32,293 nucleotides of DNA from the NCBI GenBank assembly GCA_050734185.1, contig JBOHUE010000093.1:1-32293 (forward strand). Direction: 5' to 3'. The number at the start of each line of letters is the position of its first letter. The first letter of the stretch is position 1. The stretch is from JAFALX01 sp050734185 (GTDB lineage: Bacteria > Chloroflexota > Dormibacteria > Aeolococcales > Aeolococcaceae). Made by a program: the position numbers and the translations under genes. A model generated the notes under the pieces. The model searched no databases. It was not told the origin of the DNA and worked only from the letters and a program-made list of their open reading frames with translations. Positions 15,376 to 23,696 of this stretch are shown one piece after another.

Positions 15376-16296
15376 CTACGTCTCCCTGACCTCGAGAAGA
15401 CGCTGCAGCGTGGCGATGCGCTCCTCGATCGGCGGGTGCGTGTCGTACAGGCGGTGATACCAGCCCTTGTGATGCTCGAGCGGGTTGTCGATGCACATGG
15501 CCGCCGTCACGTGCGTCATCTTGGCGAACGGCTTGTCGTTGCCCGCGAGCTTCTGCAACGCGTGCAGCAACCCGGCAGGGTTACGGGTGAGCTCGACGCC
15601 GCTTGCATCGGCGAGGGACTCACGGGAACGCGAGAGTGAGAACTGCATGATCGGGCCGACGACCACCGCCAGCACCGTCAGCACGGCGGCAAGCGCGATC
15701 AGCACGATGACACCGCCGTTGTTGTTGCGGTCGTTGCCCCAGCGCGCGAAGAACAGCGACCGCCACGCGAAGCTGGCGAGGAGGCCGGCGAGCGCGACGC
15801 ACGTGCCGACGATGAGGATCAGGCGCACGTCGAGGTTGCGGATGTGGCTCATCTCATGTGAGATGACGCCCTCCAACTCCTCGCGGTTCATCATCTGCAG
15901 CAGCCCGGTGGTGGCCGTGATGGCCGCCTTCTTCGGCGAGAGCCCGGTGGCGAAGGCGTTGGGAGAAGGGTCGTCGATGACGTACACCTGCGGCACCGGC
16001 AGTCCGTCGCCCAGCGCGAGCGTCTCCACGACGTCGTAGAGCACCGGGTACTGCTCGCGAGCCGCCGGCTTCGCGCCCGAGACGCCGAGGATCGTGGCGC
16101 GACCCAGCGTGAGCGAGTAGAGGATCGCGAGCGCGGCCAGGATTCCGGCGATCAGCGCCCCGGTGACTCCGTCGTAGCTCTGGTGGCTGGATCCTGCGAG
16201 CAGCCCGATGCCGTAGCCGGCAGCGACCCAGAACAGGAAGAACAGCGCCACCACGAGCACGCTCTTTCGCTTGTTACGCGCGACCTCGTGATACAT
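15376..16296 (-). CDS. htpX: M48-family membrane zinc metalloprotease (HtpX-like)
   Basis: A 306-residue inner-membrane protease of the HtpX/M48B type, involved in quality control of membrane proteins. Seen: N-terminal transmembrane helices at about 12-34 and 43-66, the zinc motif HEMSH (H147, E148, H151), two further hydrophobic helices at about 157-177 and 194-217, and SRSRESLADASG with E226 as the probable third zinc ligand. The C-terminal THPPIEERIATLQ is also characteristic. The gene is convergent with lemA, with 15 bp between the stops, and follows thrC on the same strand. Start ATG 16296. Confidence 0.93.
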   Translation of the reverse strand: MYHEVARNKRKSVLVVALFFLFWVAAGYGIGLLAGSSHQSYDGVTGALIAGILAALAILYSLTLGRATILGVSGAKPAAREQYPVLYDVVETLALGDGLPVPQVYVIDDPSPNAFATGLSPKKAAITATTGLLQMMNREELEGVISHEMSHIRNLDVRLILIVGTCVALAGLLASFAWRSLFFARWGNDRNNNGGVIVLIALAAVLTVLAVVVGPIMQFSLSRSRESLADASGVELTRNPAGLLHALQKLAGNDKPFAKMTHVTAAMCIDNPLEHHKGWYHRLYDTHPPIEERIATLQRLLEVRET

Positions 16297-16325
16297 CCAG
16301 ATCGACTATGCCACGGCCGGCCACG

Positions 16326-16344
16326 GCTCACGCCCGCTGTGAGC
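16326..16344 (-). terminator. Weak hairpin downstream of threonine synthase
   Basis: GCTCAC (16326-16331) and GTGAGC (16339-16344) can form a 6-bp stem with a 7-nt loop just after the thrC stop and before htpX. No U tract follows, so termination is uncertain. Confidence 0.25.
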
Positions 16345-16350
16345 GGAGGG

Positions 16351-17643
16351 CTACGAGTCGATCAGGTCGCGGTGATGTTCGACGAAGGTGCGCAGCGAGG
16401 GTCCCAGCGGCTCCGGCAGCGACACCCGGCCGGCGACGGCGTCCGCGGTCTTCAGGCCGTGCCCGGTGATGTATGCGACCACGGTCTCGTCAGGCTGCCA
16501 GCGCCCGGCGCGCGCCAGCTTTTTCAGCACGGCAACGGTCACCCCGCCCGCGGCCTCGGCGAAGAGCCCTTCGGACGCGGCGAGCAGCTCGATGCCGTCG
16601 ACGAGCTCCTCCTCGCTCACCGACTCGACCACGCCGCCGCTGCCGCGCGCGATGCGCAGCACGTCGGCGCCGTCGCTGGGGTTGCCGATGGCGATGGAGT
16701 GCGCGATCGTCTTCGGGCGCACCGGTGTCACGGCATCGGATCCGTCGGCGAATGCGGTGGCCACGGGCCCGCAGCCGGCAGCCTGCGCTCCGGTCAGCCG
16801 CGTCTTCCTGCCATCCACCAGGCCGAGGTCGACCAGCTCGTTGATCGCCTTGCGGTGCTTGACGAACTGACAGCCGGACGCCACGGGGATCACGATCTCG
16901 TCGGGCAGACGCCAGCCCAGCTGCTCCGCCGTCTCGAACGTCAGCGTCTTGCTGCCCTCGCTGTAGAAGGGGCGCAGGTTGATGTTGCAGAAGGCCCAGT
17001 CGACCGTGTCGATCAGCTCCGTGCAGAGCCGGTTGACGTCGTCGTAGCTGCCGTCGATGCGCACCAGCGTCGGCCGGTACACGGATGTCGCCACGATCTT
17101 GCCCGGCTCGATGTCGGCCGGCACGATCACCACGGCGCGCAACCCGGCGCGCGCGGCGTACGCGGCGACGGCGTTGGCCAGGTTGCCGGTGCTCGCGCAT
17201 GACAACGTGGTGAAGCCCTGCTCCTGCGCCCAGGTGGTCGCGACGCTGACGACGCGGTCCTTGAATGAGCCCGTGGGGTTGAGCGTGTCGTTCTTGAGAT
17301 AGAGGTTGCGCAGTCCGAGCTCGGCGCCGAGGTTGCGCGCGTGGATCAGCGGTGTCCAGCCCTCACCCAACGAGACGGGCTCGACGTCGTCGGACTCGAT
17401 GGGCAGCAGGTCGCGGTAGCGCCAGATCGTCGTCGGGCCCGCGTCGATGCTCGCGCGCGATACGCGACGGGCCACCTCTGCATAGTCGTAGCGGACCTCG
17501 AGCGGCCCGAAGCACTGCTCGCACATGTTGGTCGCCCCCACCGGTGCCTCGGTGCCGCAGGCGCGGCAGACGAGCCCGAGGATGCGCGGATGGACCGCGG
17601 CATCCGCATCGGAGCGGCCGAGCAGGCTGACGGTTGACAACAA
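16351..17643 (-). CDS. thrC: Threonine synthase
   Basis: A 430-residue PLP enzyme converting O-phosphohomoserine to threonine and phosphate. Seen: an N-terminal zinc-ribbon-like pair C26-x2-C29 and C41-x2-C44, typical of archaeal/actinobacterial ThrC; LNPTGSFKDR with PLP lysine K128; SCASTGNLANAVAAYAAR for the substrate and phosphate loop; and a C-terminal PDETVVAYITGHGLKTADAV. TTG 17643 or the adjacent TTG 17640 is the start: GGGAGG at 17654-17649 lies 5 or 8 nt upstream, and no ATG or GTG is nearby. That Shine-Dalgarno sequence is also the 3' arm of the attenuator hairpin. The gene follows a leader peptide, so it is probably regulated by amino-acid supply. Confidence 0.94.
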   Translation of the reverse strand: MLSTVSLLGRSDADAAVHPRILGLVCRACGTEAPVGATNMCEQCFGPLEVRYDYAEVARRVSRASIDAGPTTIWRYRDLLPIESDDVEPVSLGEGWTPLIHARNLGAELGLRNLYLKNDTLNPTGSFKDRVVSVATTWAQEQGFTTLSCASTGNLANAVAAYAARAGLRAVVIVPADIEPGKIVATSVYRPTLVRIDGSYDDVNRLCTELIDTVDWAFCNINLRPFYSEGSKTLTFETAEQLGWRLPDEIVIPVASGCQFVKHRKAINELVDLGLVDGRKTRLTGAQAAGCGPVATAFADGSDAVTPVRPKTIAHSIAIGNPSDGADVLRIARGSGGVVESVSEEELVDGIELLAASEGLFAEAAGGVTVAVLKKLARAGRWQPDETVVAYITGHGLKTADAVAGRVSLPEPLGPSLRTFVEHHRDLIDS

Positions 17644-17674
17644 AAAAACCTCCCAGGTCCGAGAGACCGGGAGG
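17642..17674 (-). terminator. Intrinsic terminator/attenuator in the thrC leader
   Basis: Read on the minus strand, CCTCCC-GGTC pairs with GACC-(bulged T)-GGGAGG around a 5-nt loop, followed by seven Ts: a strong intrinsic terminator placed directly before, not after, a gene. The 3' arm GGGAGG is also the only good ribosome-binding site for thrC, so the hairpin would block both elongation and translation initiation. GGAGG inside the leader ORF (17717-17713) can pair with CCTCC of the 5' arm and could act as antiterminator. Confidence 0.8.
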
Positions 17675-17699
17675 CTTCACGACGCAGGCGCACTGGCCC

Positions 17700-17759
17700 T
17701 TACGCCGGGAAACCTCCGCGACGCATCATCATGATCGAGCCGATAACGCGTGTGTCCAT
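17700..17759 (-). CDS. Putative thrC leader peptide
   Basis: A 19-codon ORF (MDTRVIGSIMMMRRGGFPA) lying between the promoter and the thrC attenuator. It contains Thr at codon 3, Val at 5, Ile at 6 and 9, and three Met codons in a row. Thr, Ile and Met all derive from the aspartate/homoserine branch, so the composition suits ribosome-stalling control of threonine synthase. Its Gly-Gly codons supply the GGAGG that could form the antiterminator. The ATG lies about 4 nt from the predicted transcription start, fitting leaderless translation. Which residue is sensed is not known. Confidence 0.6.
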   Translation of the reverse strand: MDTRVIGSIMMMRRGGFPA

Positions 17760-17769
17760 TACCGCGATG

Positions 17770-17778
17770 ATGCTAGCA
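17770..17778 (-). promoter_or_regulatory. Candidate extended -10 promoter for leader peptide and thrC
   Basis: TGCTAGCAT on the minus strand is an extended -10 (TGn plus a TATAAT-like hexamer), placing the start of transcription about 4 nt before the leader ATG. No good -35 is seen. A 5-bp GGGGT/ACCCC hairpin at 17780-17795, just upstream, follows the helicase stop and may separate the units. Confidence 0.4.
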
Positions 17779-17798
17779 CGGGGTCCGGAAACCCCGGT

Positions 17799-20207
17799 TC
17801 ACACGCGGCGGATCAGGTCACGCTCGATCCGCTCCCGAGTCGCAACGACGATCGGTCGGAGGGGGTGCTCGTGCAACGCCTGCTCCATCTGGCGCAGCAG
17901 CGAGTACAGCGACTTCACCGCCTTGACCACGTCGCCGAGGTCGCTCCCGGCCGGCGGCTCCAGCTCGGCCAGGTCGTCGCCCTGGGCCCAGCGGTACAGC
18001 GGGGTGACGAAGTCGAAGGAGAGCGGCCCGAGTGTCTGCACCCCGTGCTCGGCCTCGAGCTCGCCGAGGTGGTGCCAGTCGGCCCGCAGGCGGCGATACG
18101 CGCGCTCCACCCTCGCGGTCGGGAAGTGCCGTCGCGACGGTGGCGGCCGGTCGCGACCACGGTCCTCGGCGACGAGCATCACCAGGACCGCGGCCAGCTC
18201 CTCCGGCTGCAGGTCGTCGAAAACGCCGCCGCCGACGGCCTGCGCAACGAGCAGAGCGCTCTCGCCGTACAGCGACTCGGCAAGGCGCCCCATCTCGGTC
18301 GAGCTATCGCCGTCGAGGAAGCCGGCATCGCGCAGCACCGCTCGCAGCGCGCGGAACTCGCGGACGTAGCGGCGGCTCGCGTCCTCGAGCTCGGCCTCGC
18401 CGCCCTTGAGCGTGGCCTCGACCTCCTCGGTCTCACGCCGATTGGCTCGATGGTCGGCGAGATACGGGCAGCGCGGGCACGGTGACCGGTTCACCCGCTC
18501 CTGCAGGGTGTTGGCCTTGCGCCGGAGCACCTCGTAGCGCTGACCCGGGTCCGGCGCCTGCCGCCCGCGGCCGCCGCGACCGCTCCGCCAGTGCTCGCGT
18601 CGCCGCCGGCGTAGGTCGCTCTGCACCCGGCTCAGCTCGTTGCTCGCTTGCAGGAACTGCGTCAGCGTGCGTTCGGTACAAGGGACGCGGGGATGGCGGA
18701 ACACGCGGTGCCGCAGGTCGGCCAGCTGCTGCTGCAGGTTCTCGCGGCGGACGTTCCAGCCCTCGAGCTGGCGCATCGTCTGGTACTGACCGAGTGACTT
18801 CTGCAGCAGCGCCTCCGATGCGGTTGCGCTGCGCGTGCGCAGAAGGCTGAGCACCATCGCGTACGTCGGCGCGAACTTGGACTCGACGCTGAACTCACCG
18901 GAGAGCGCGGCGTCGTAGATGTCGCGGACATCGACGTCGGACTCCTTGAGGATGACGCCGTGGCCCAGCGTGTCGATGCCGCGGCGGCCCGCGCGGCCGA
19001 GCAGCTGCGTCAGCTCGCCGCTGGTGAGGGCGGCGAAGCTCGTGCCGTCGAACTTGGTGAACGTCGACACCACGCAGGAGCGCGCCGGCATGTTCAACCC
19101 GAGCGACAGCGTCTCGGTGGCGAACACCACCTTGATGAGCCCCTGCTGAAAGAGCCGTTCTATCGTCTCCTTCGCGTACGGCAGCATCCCCGCGTGGTGC
19201 ATGGCGAGACCGCGCCGCAGCAGCTTCGTCATCAGCGCGTCGGTGACCACGCGACGCTCGTCGGAGTCGGTGAGCGCCTCGAGTCGCTCGGCGAGCGCAG
19301 CGTCGATGGCGCGCTTCTCAGCGCCGTCCGTCAGGTCAAGGTCGTGCAGCTCGCAGCGCGCGAGCGCCTCGCGGCAGCCGCGGCGCGAGAAGATGAAGTA
19401 GATCGCGGGAAGCATGCGGCGCCGGGTGAGCTCGTCGATCACGCGCAGCAGGTCGTTGTCCGGCGCGCGCCGGGCGTACCGCCAGCGCGGGTCCTGCAGC
19501 GTCTGATCCTGTGCGAGCTCGAGCGTGCGCCGTTCGGCGCTGCCCCTGGGGTCGAACAATGGATGCAGCACGTTGTCGAGGGCGAGCCACAGCTCCAGTG
19601 CCACCGGGCGTTCGGTGCGCGTCACGGTCTCGACCGTGCCGCGCAGTCCGGTCATCCACGCCGCGACCTCGTCGACGTTGCTGATGGTTGCGCTCAGCCC
19701 CGTGATGCGGATGTGGCGCGGGGTCTCGATGATCACCTCCTCCCACACCGTGCCGCGCGGGTAGTCGTCGATGTAATGGATCTCGTCGAGCACCACGTCG
19801 CCGACTCGGTCGAGGCGTGATGGCTCGTCGTAGAGGATGTTGCGCAGGATCTCCGTCGTCATCACGACCACGGGCGCGCCCTCGTTCATCGAGTGCTCGC
19901 CGGTGACGAGACCGACCGCGTCGTCACCGTAGCGCTCGGCCAGGTCGTGGAACTTCTGGTTGCTGAGCGCCTTCAGCGGGGTGGTGTAGACGACGTCGGC
20001 CGGGGTGTTCGCCGGGCGCCGCAGTGCGTCGGAGGCGCGCAGCCTGCGCCAGATCGCGTACTCCGCCACGACGGTCTTGCCGCTCGATGTCGGCGCGCTG
20101 ACCAGCACGCCGCGCGAGCCTTCCAGCTTTGCGATCGCCTCGCGCTGGAAGTCGTCGAGCGTGAACGGAAGCGTCGACTGATACGCGGCGATGAGCTCGT
20201 CGATCAC
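17799..20207 (-). CDS. Ski2-like DEAD/DEAH-box RNA helicase
   Basis: An 802-residue ATP-dependent helicase of the Ski2/HelY type, thought to act on RNA. Seen in order: Q-type region and Walker A APTSSGKT (38-45, K44), motif Ia TTPLKALSNQ, DEIH at 141-144 (motif II), motif III TGLSATI, motif IV region PAIYFIFSRRGC, motif V FATETLSLGLNMPAR, and motif VI QLLGRAGRRGID. Residues about 480-620 are an insertion rich in Arg and Gln with a cysteine pair in PCPRCPYLADH. The C-terminus resembles the DSHCT domain of Ski2/Mtr4. The GTG start has GAAGGG close upstream. It follows the DUF503 gene by 13 bp, probably one transcript. Confidence 0.9.
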   Translation of the reverse strand: MIDELIAAYQSTLPFTLDDFQREAIAKLEGSRGVLVSAPTSSGKTVVAEYAIWRRLRASDALRRPANTPADVVYTTPLKALSNQKFHDLAERYGDDAVGLVTGEHSMNEGAPVVVMTTEILRNILYDEPSRLDRVGDVVLDEIHYIDDYPRGTVWEEVIIETPRHIRITGLSATISNVDEVAAWMTGLRGTVETVTRTERPVALELWLALDNVLHPLFDPRGSAERRTLELAQDQTLQDPRWRYARRAPDNDLLRVIDELTRRRMLPAIYFIFSRRGCREALARCELHDLDLTDGAEKRAIDAALAERLEALTDSDERRVVTDALMTKLLRRGLAMHHAGMLPYAKETIERLFQQGLIKVVFATETLSLGLNMPARSCVVSTFTKFDGTSFAALTSGELTQLLGRAGRRGIDTLGHGVILKESDVDVRDIYDAALSGEFSVESKFAPTYAMVLSLLRTRSATASEALLQKSLGQYQTMRQLEGWNVRRENLQQQLADLRHRVFRHPRVPCTERTLTQFLQASNELSRVQSDLRRRRREHWRSGRGGRGRQAPDPGQRYEVLRRKANTLQERVNRSPCPRCPYLADHRANRRETEEVEATLKGGEAELEDASRRYVREFRALRAVLRDAGFLDGDSSTEMGRLAESLYGESALLVAQAVGGGVFDDLQPEELAAVLVMLVAEDRGRDRPPPSRRHFPTARVERAYRRLRADWHHLGELEAEHGVQTLGPLSFDFVTPLYRWAQGDDLAELEPPAGSDLGDVVKAVKSLYSLLRQMEQALHEHPLRPIVVATRERIERDLIRRV

Positions 20208-20220
20208 TTCCCTTCGGTGT

Positions 20221-20508
20221 TCACGCGTGAATCAGCTCGAAGCGCGACGCGGTGACCAGCGCGTCGGCGTTGCCCTCGACGAAGTTCAGGATCTTCTGGC
20301 ACATCTCGTCGGCGTGACGCGCGTCGGCGCTGACGCAGACGACGCCGATCACCGCCGACTGCCAGAGATCCTGGTCGCCCACCTCGGCCACGGCGGCGTT
20401 GAACGTCTGGCGCAGCCGCGAGGTGAGCGAGCGCACGACGTGCCGCTTGTCCTTGAGTGACCCGCTGTCGGGAACCTGCAGCGTGATCGTCAGGGTGCCG
20501 AGCACCAT
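20221..20508 (-). CDS. DUF503 family protein (YlxP-like)
   Basis: A 95-residue protein of the DUF503/YlxP family, a small alpha-beta fold often encoded near rbfA and infB in ribosome-maturation clusters. Seen: GTLTITLQVPDSGSLKDKRHVVRSLTSRLRQTFNAAVAEVGDQDLWQSAVIGVVCVS, which is the family's core. Here it lies just upstream of a Ski2-like RNA helicase, compatible with an RNA- or ribosome-related role. ATG 20508 is preferred; an adjacent in-frame GTG at 20511 is also possible. No clear ribosome-binding site, so it may be leaderless. It is divergent from the acyl-CoA synthetase. Confidence 0.88.
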   Translation of the reverse strand: MVLGTLTITLQVPDSGSLKDKRHVVRSLTSRLRQTFNAAVAEVGDQDLWQSAVIGVVCVSADARHADEMCQKILNFVEGNADALVTASRFELIHA

Positions 20509-20581
20509 CACGAAATCACGCTAGCAAAGGACACGGCATAGACGGTGAAATGCCCCGGGAATATGGCATCCTCAGAGGATC

Positions 20582-22408
20582 ATGGCCATCCAGGCGGCGC
20601 CAGAGGCGGCGCCGAGTCTGGCGCCGGACGACCCCGACCTGCGTCAGACGACTCTTGTCGAGCACTTCCGGAGACAGATCAGGGAGCGGGGGACCTCCCC
20701 CGCGCTGTGCTTTCACGCCGGCGGCCGCTACACAGCGATCTCCTGGGCTGACGTCGGTCGCGCCGCCCGGCGCTGGTCGGCCTTCCTGCTCGCCGAGCAG
20801 GTTCAGCACCAGGATCACGTGGCCATCTGGTCCGCGAACCGCCCGGAGTGGCACATCGCCGACATCGGGGTTCTCAGCCTCCGCTGCCGGCCGGTGCCCG
20901 TCTACCTGACGCTCAGCGCCGATCAGGCCGGGTACGTCCTCGGCCACTCGGAGTCGGTTGTGGCGGTGGTCGAGAACGCGGCCCTCCGCGACCGGGTGCT
21001 GTCCGAGCGCGCGAACCTTCCCCGCCTGCGCCGGATCGTGGTGCTCGAGGGGCAGGAGGAGGCGTCGTCCGACGGGTTCGTCATTCCCTGGCAGGGCGCG
21101 CTCGATCGCGGCGATGCCGTGATGGAGGAGCGCTGGGCCGAGCTCGAGGCCCGCGCCAACGCGGTCTCGCTCGAGGACGTCGCGACACTCATCTATACCA
21201 GCGGCACCACGGGGCCGCCGAAGGCGGTGCTCCTCACCCACGGCAACGTCGCCGCCGCGATCTGGGCGCTGGACGAGTTCGCCGCGGCGACCCCGGCCAC
21301 CCGCATCGTCAGCCACCTGCCACTGGCGCACATCGCCGAGCGACTGACCAGCGAGTTCCGCTCCTACGCATACGGGCACCCGGTGTTCTTCGTCGAGAAC
21401 GTCGGGGTGCTGGGCGAGCGCCTGCGCGAGGTCCGTCCGCACATGTTCTTCACGGTCCCGCGGGTGTGGGAGAAGATGGCCCAGCGAGTGCAGCACGGCG
21501 TCGCCGAGCTATCCGGTCCGCGCCGCCGGCTGGCTCAGTGGGCGCTGCGCAAGGGTGCGGACGCGGTGGCCCGCGGTGGCAGCGGCCGCGATGCCAAGCT
21601 GGCCGACCGGCTCGTCCTGCAAAAGCTGCGCGAAACGCTCGGGCTCGACACCGCCACGATCATGGCCACGGCGGCGGCGCCCATCGACGCCGAGGTGCTG
21701 CGCTTCTTCCGCTCGATCGGCCTCGAGGTGATCGAGGAATACGGGCAGACCGAGGATACCGGCATCAGCACGATCAATCGTCCGGGCGCGGCGCGCATCG
21801 GCACGGTCGGCACGCCGATGCGATGCAACGAGGTGCGGATCGCCGAGGACGGCGAGATCCTGGTGCGTGGCGGCAATGTGTTCGCCGGCTACCACAAGGA
21901 CCCGCAGGCGACAGCGGAGACCGTCGTCGACGGGTGGTTGTACACGGGTGACGTCGGCGAGTTCGACGATGCCGGGTACCTGCGCATCACCGACCGCAAG
22001 AAGGACCTGATCATCACCGCGGGTGGCAAGAACATCTCGCCGTCGAACATCGAGGTTGAGCTGCAGAAGAGTCCGTTGATCGCGCACGCGGTCGCGATCG
22101 GGGACCGCCGTCCGTTCGTGAGCGCGCTGCTGACGCTCGACCCGGAGGGGATCGCGCACTTCGCGCAGCAGCAGGGGCTCGCTGCGGATCTCGAAGGAAT
22201 GGTGAGTGAGCCGGCGGTGCTTGCGCTGGTGAAGGCCCACGTCGACGCCGTGAATGCGCGCCTGAGTCAGGTCGAGCAGGTGAAGAAGTGGACGCTGCTC
22301 GCGCACGACTTCAACATCGGCGACGAGCTGACACCGACGCTCAAGGTAAAGCGCAAGGTGGTCGCGGAGAAGTACACGACTCAGATAAGCGCGCTCTACA
22401 CCGGGTAG
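20582..22408 (+). CDS. Long-chain acyl-CoA synthetase (AMP-dependent, FadD15-like)
   Basis: A 608-residue ANL-superfamily enzyme that activates a fatty acid with ATP and joins it to CoA, supplying beta-oxidation or lipid synthesis. Seen: IYTSGTTGPPKAVLLTHGN (the AMP-binding P-loop, about residue 203), HLPLAHIAERL, EEYGQTEDTGISTIN (motif binding adenine), GWLYTGDVGEFDDAGYLRITDRKKDLIITAGGKNISPSNIE (the hinge and C-terminal domain). Full-length, with the central insertion of the long-chain (FACL/FadD15) subgroup. The ATG at 20582 has AGAGGA only 2 nt upstream. Chain-length specificity cannot be read from the sequence. Confidence 0.93.
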   Translation: MAIQAAPEAAPSLAPDDPDLRQTTLVEHFRRQIRERGTSPALCFHAGGRYTAISWADVGRAARRWSAFLLAEQVQHQDHVAIWSANRPEWHIADIGVLSLRCRPVPVYLTLSADQAGYVLGHSESVVAVVENAALRDRVLSERANLPRLRRIVVLEGQEEASSDGFVIPWQGALDRGDAVMEERWAELEARANAVSLEDVATLIYTSGTTGPPKAVLLTHGNVAAAIWALDEFAAATPATRIVSHLPLAHIAERLTSEFRSYAYGHPVFFVENVGVLGERLREVRPHMFFTVPRVWEKMAQRVQHGVAELSGPRRRLAQWALRKGADAVARGGSGRDAKLADRLVLQKLRETLGLDTATIMATAAAPIDAEVLRFFRSIGLEVIEEYGQTEDTGISTINRPGAARIGTVGTPMRCNEVRIAEDGEILVRGGNVFAGYHKDPQATAETVVDGWLYTGDVGEFDDAGYLRITDRKKDLIITAGGKNISPSNIEVELQKSPLIAHAVAIGDRRPFVSALLTLDPEGIAHFAQQQGLAADLEGMVSEPAVLALVKAHVDAVNARLSQVEQVKKWTLLAHDFNIGDELTPTLKVKRKVVAEKYTTQISALYTG

Positions 22409-22430
22409 CACGCACAGCGCGCCGGACCGG

Positions 22431-22730
22431 TCAGATCGTGTCGAGCAGCCTCTGACGCAGCTGTTCGAGCTTCTCGAAGTCTCCGATCGACGGACGTGCC
22501 GGCGTTTTCGCCGGGAACTTCATGTGCTGCAGCGCGTCGGCGATGAGCTGAATCTGCTCCTCGGAAAGCCGCACCGAGCGCATGTCCGGGGACGGCGCCG
22601 CAGGGACCGCGGTGACCGCGGCACGCTCGGGCTCGGCAGCGGCCGCCCGTGCACCGTCGGGCTCATCCTCGGTTGGCCGGAACAGCTCGTCCGAGCCTCG
22701 CAGCTGCGCCCGGCGGAACCCGCGCATCAC
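22431..22730 (-). CDS. Small hypothetical protein coupled to ParA-like gene
   Basis: A 99-residue protein starting at GTG 22730 that overlaps the ParA stop (GTGA); an ATG follows immediately at 22727. Residues 1-50 are a charged, Ala/Pro-rich, probably disordered segment. Residues 52-99 (VRLSEEQIQLIADALQHMKF... and FEKLEQLRQRLLDTI) form two predicted helices. The position suggests a ParA partner, as ParA ATPases often need a small cargo adaptor or activator, but it has no ParB motifs and I do not recognise the family. It is convergent with the acyl-CoA synthetase gene (22-bp gap). Confidence 0.65.
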   Translation of the reverse strand: MMRGFRRAQLRGSDELFRPTEDEPDGARAAAAEPERAAVTAVPAAPSPDMRSVRLSEEQIQLIADALQHMKFPAKTPARPSIGDFEKLEQLRQRLLDTI

Positions 22731-23563
22731 GCCTTGGCCGCTCGCACTTGACGGGCCGATCGCGCCACCACCGCCGCCTCCTTGCTCACCCCAACTCCGT
22801 TCTGCGCGAGCAACGCTTTCGCGAGGTTGCGATACGCGCGCGCACCGGGCGACGCGGGCGCGTACTGCAGGATCGACTGCCCGGCGAGCGGCGTCTCCGC
22901 GAAACGGATCGACGAGTCGATGGTGAAGTCGAACACCTGGTCACCGAACGCACCCTTCACCAGCTCGAGCACCTCCTGGCTGTGCAGCGTGCGCGGCTTG
23001 AAGATCGTCGGCAGGATGCCGGAGATGGTGAGGTTTGCGTTCAGCTTGGCGCGAACGCGCTCGATGGTGCGGGTCAGCTGCTGCATTCCCTTCATGCCGA
23101 AGTACTCGCACTGCAGCGGGATGATGACCTCCGTCGACGCGACGAGTGCGTTGATGCACAGCAGGCCCAGCGACGGCGGGCAGTCGATGACGATGAAGTC
23201 GTACTCATCGCGAATCGGCTCGAGCTTCTCGTTGAGCACGGACTCGCGGCCGAACTCGGTCACCAGCTGCAGCTCGGCGCCGCTGAGCTCGATGTTCGCC
23301 GGCAGGAAGTCGACGCCGATCGGCTGCGAGTGCAAGCGGATGTCCTCTGCCGTGACGCTCGGCGAGGTGAGCAGGTCGTACACCGTCTGCTCCAGCTCGT
23401 CGGGGCGGCGGCACCCCATGTTGAGCGTGAGGTGACCTTGTGGATCCAGATCCACCGCCAGCACCCGCTGGCCCGCTTCTGCCAGCGCCGCGGCGAGGCT
23501 GACAGCGGTCGTGGTCTTGCCGACGCCGCCCTTCTGGTTGGCGACGGCGATGATCCGCGTCAC
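22727..23563 (-). CDS. parA: ParA/Soj-like partition ATPase
   Basis: A 278-residue ATPase of the ParA/MinD superfamily that positions DNA or other cargo. Seen: the deviant Walker A KGGVGKTT with both signature lysines (K11, K16), DLDPQGHLTLNMG, DCPPSLGLLCINAL (Walker B) and PLQCEYFGMKGMQQL. This is the Soj type without an N-terminal HTH. The GTG at 23563, giving MTRIIAVANQKGG, is the start typical of the family; the upstream TTG at 23602 is unlikely. No parB homologue or parS-like 16-mer is visible in the window, so cargo may be something other than the chromosome. Confidence 0.9.
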   Translation of the reverse strand: MTRIIAVANQKGGVGKTTTAVSLAAALAEAGQRVLAVDLDPQGHLTLNMGCRRPDELEQTVYDLLTSPSVTAEDIRLHSQPIGVDFLPANIELSGAELQLVTEFGRESVLNEKLEPIRDEYDFIVIDCPPSLGLLCINALVASTEVIIPLQCEYFGMKGMQQLTRTIERVRAKLNANLTISGILPTIFKPRTLHSQEVLELVKGAFGDQVFDFTIDSSIRFAETPLAGQSILQYAPASPGARAYRNLAKALLAQNGVGVSKEAAVVARSARQVRAAKA

Positions 23564-23696
23564 GATTCGCGTGGCGCCGTGGTGAGACGGACAAGCGAGC
23601 AAACGCGCCGCACTGAGCCGGTATCATAGCGAACCCCATTGCCGTTCAAAAGTGGGCGCCGATTGGGCGATTGGCAGTCGGGACGAGAGGAGCGAG

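Noticed and set aside
17642..17760. T-box or SAM-type riboswitch before thrC
   Set aside because: No T-box consensus or riboswitch core is visible; the short ORF plus terminator fits peptide-mediated attenuation better.
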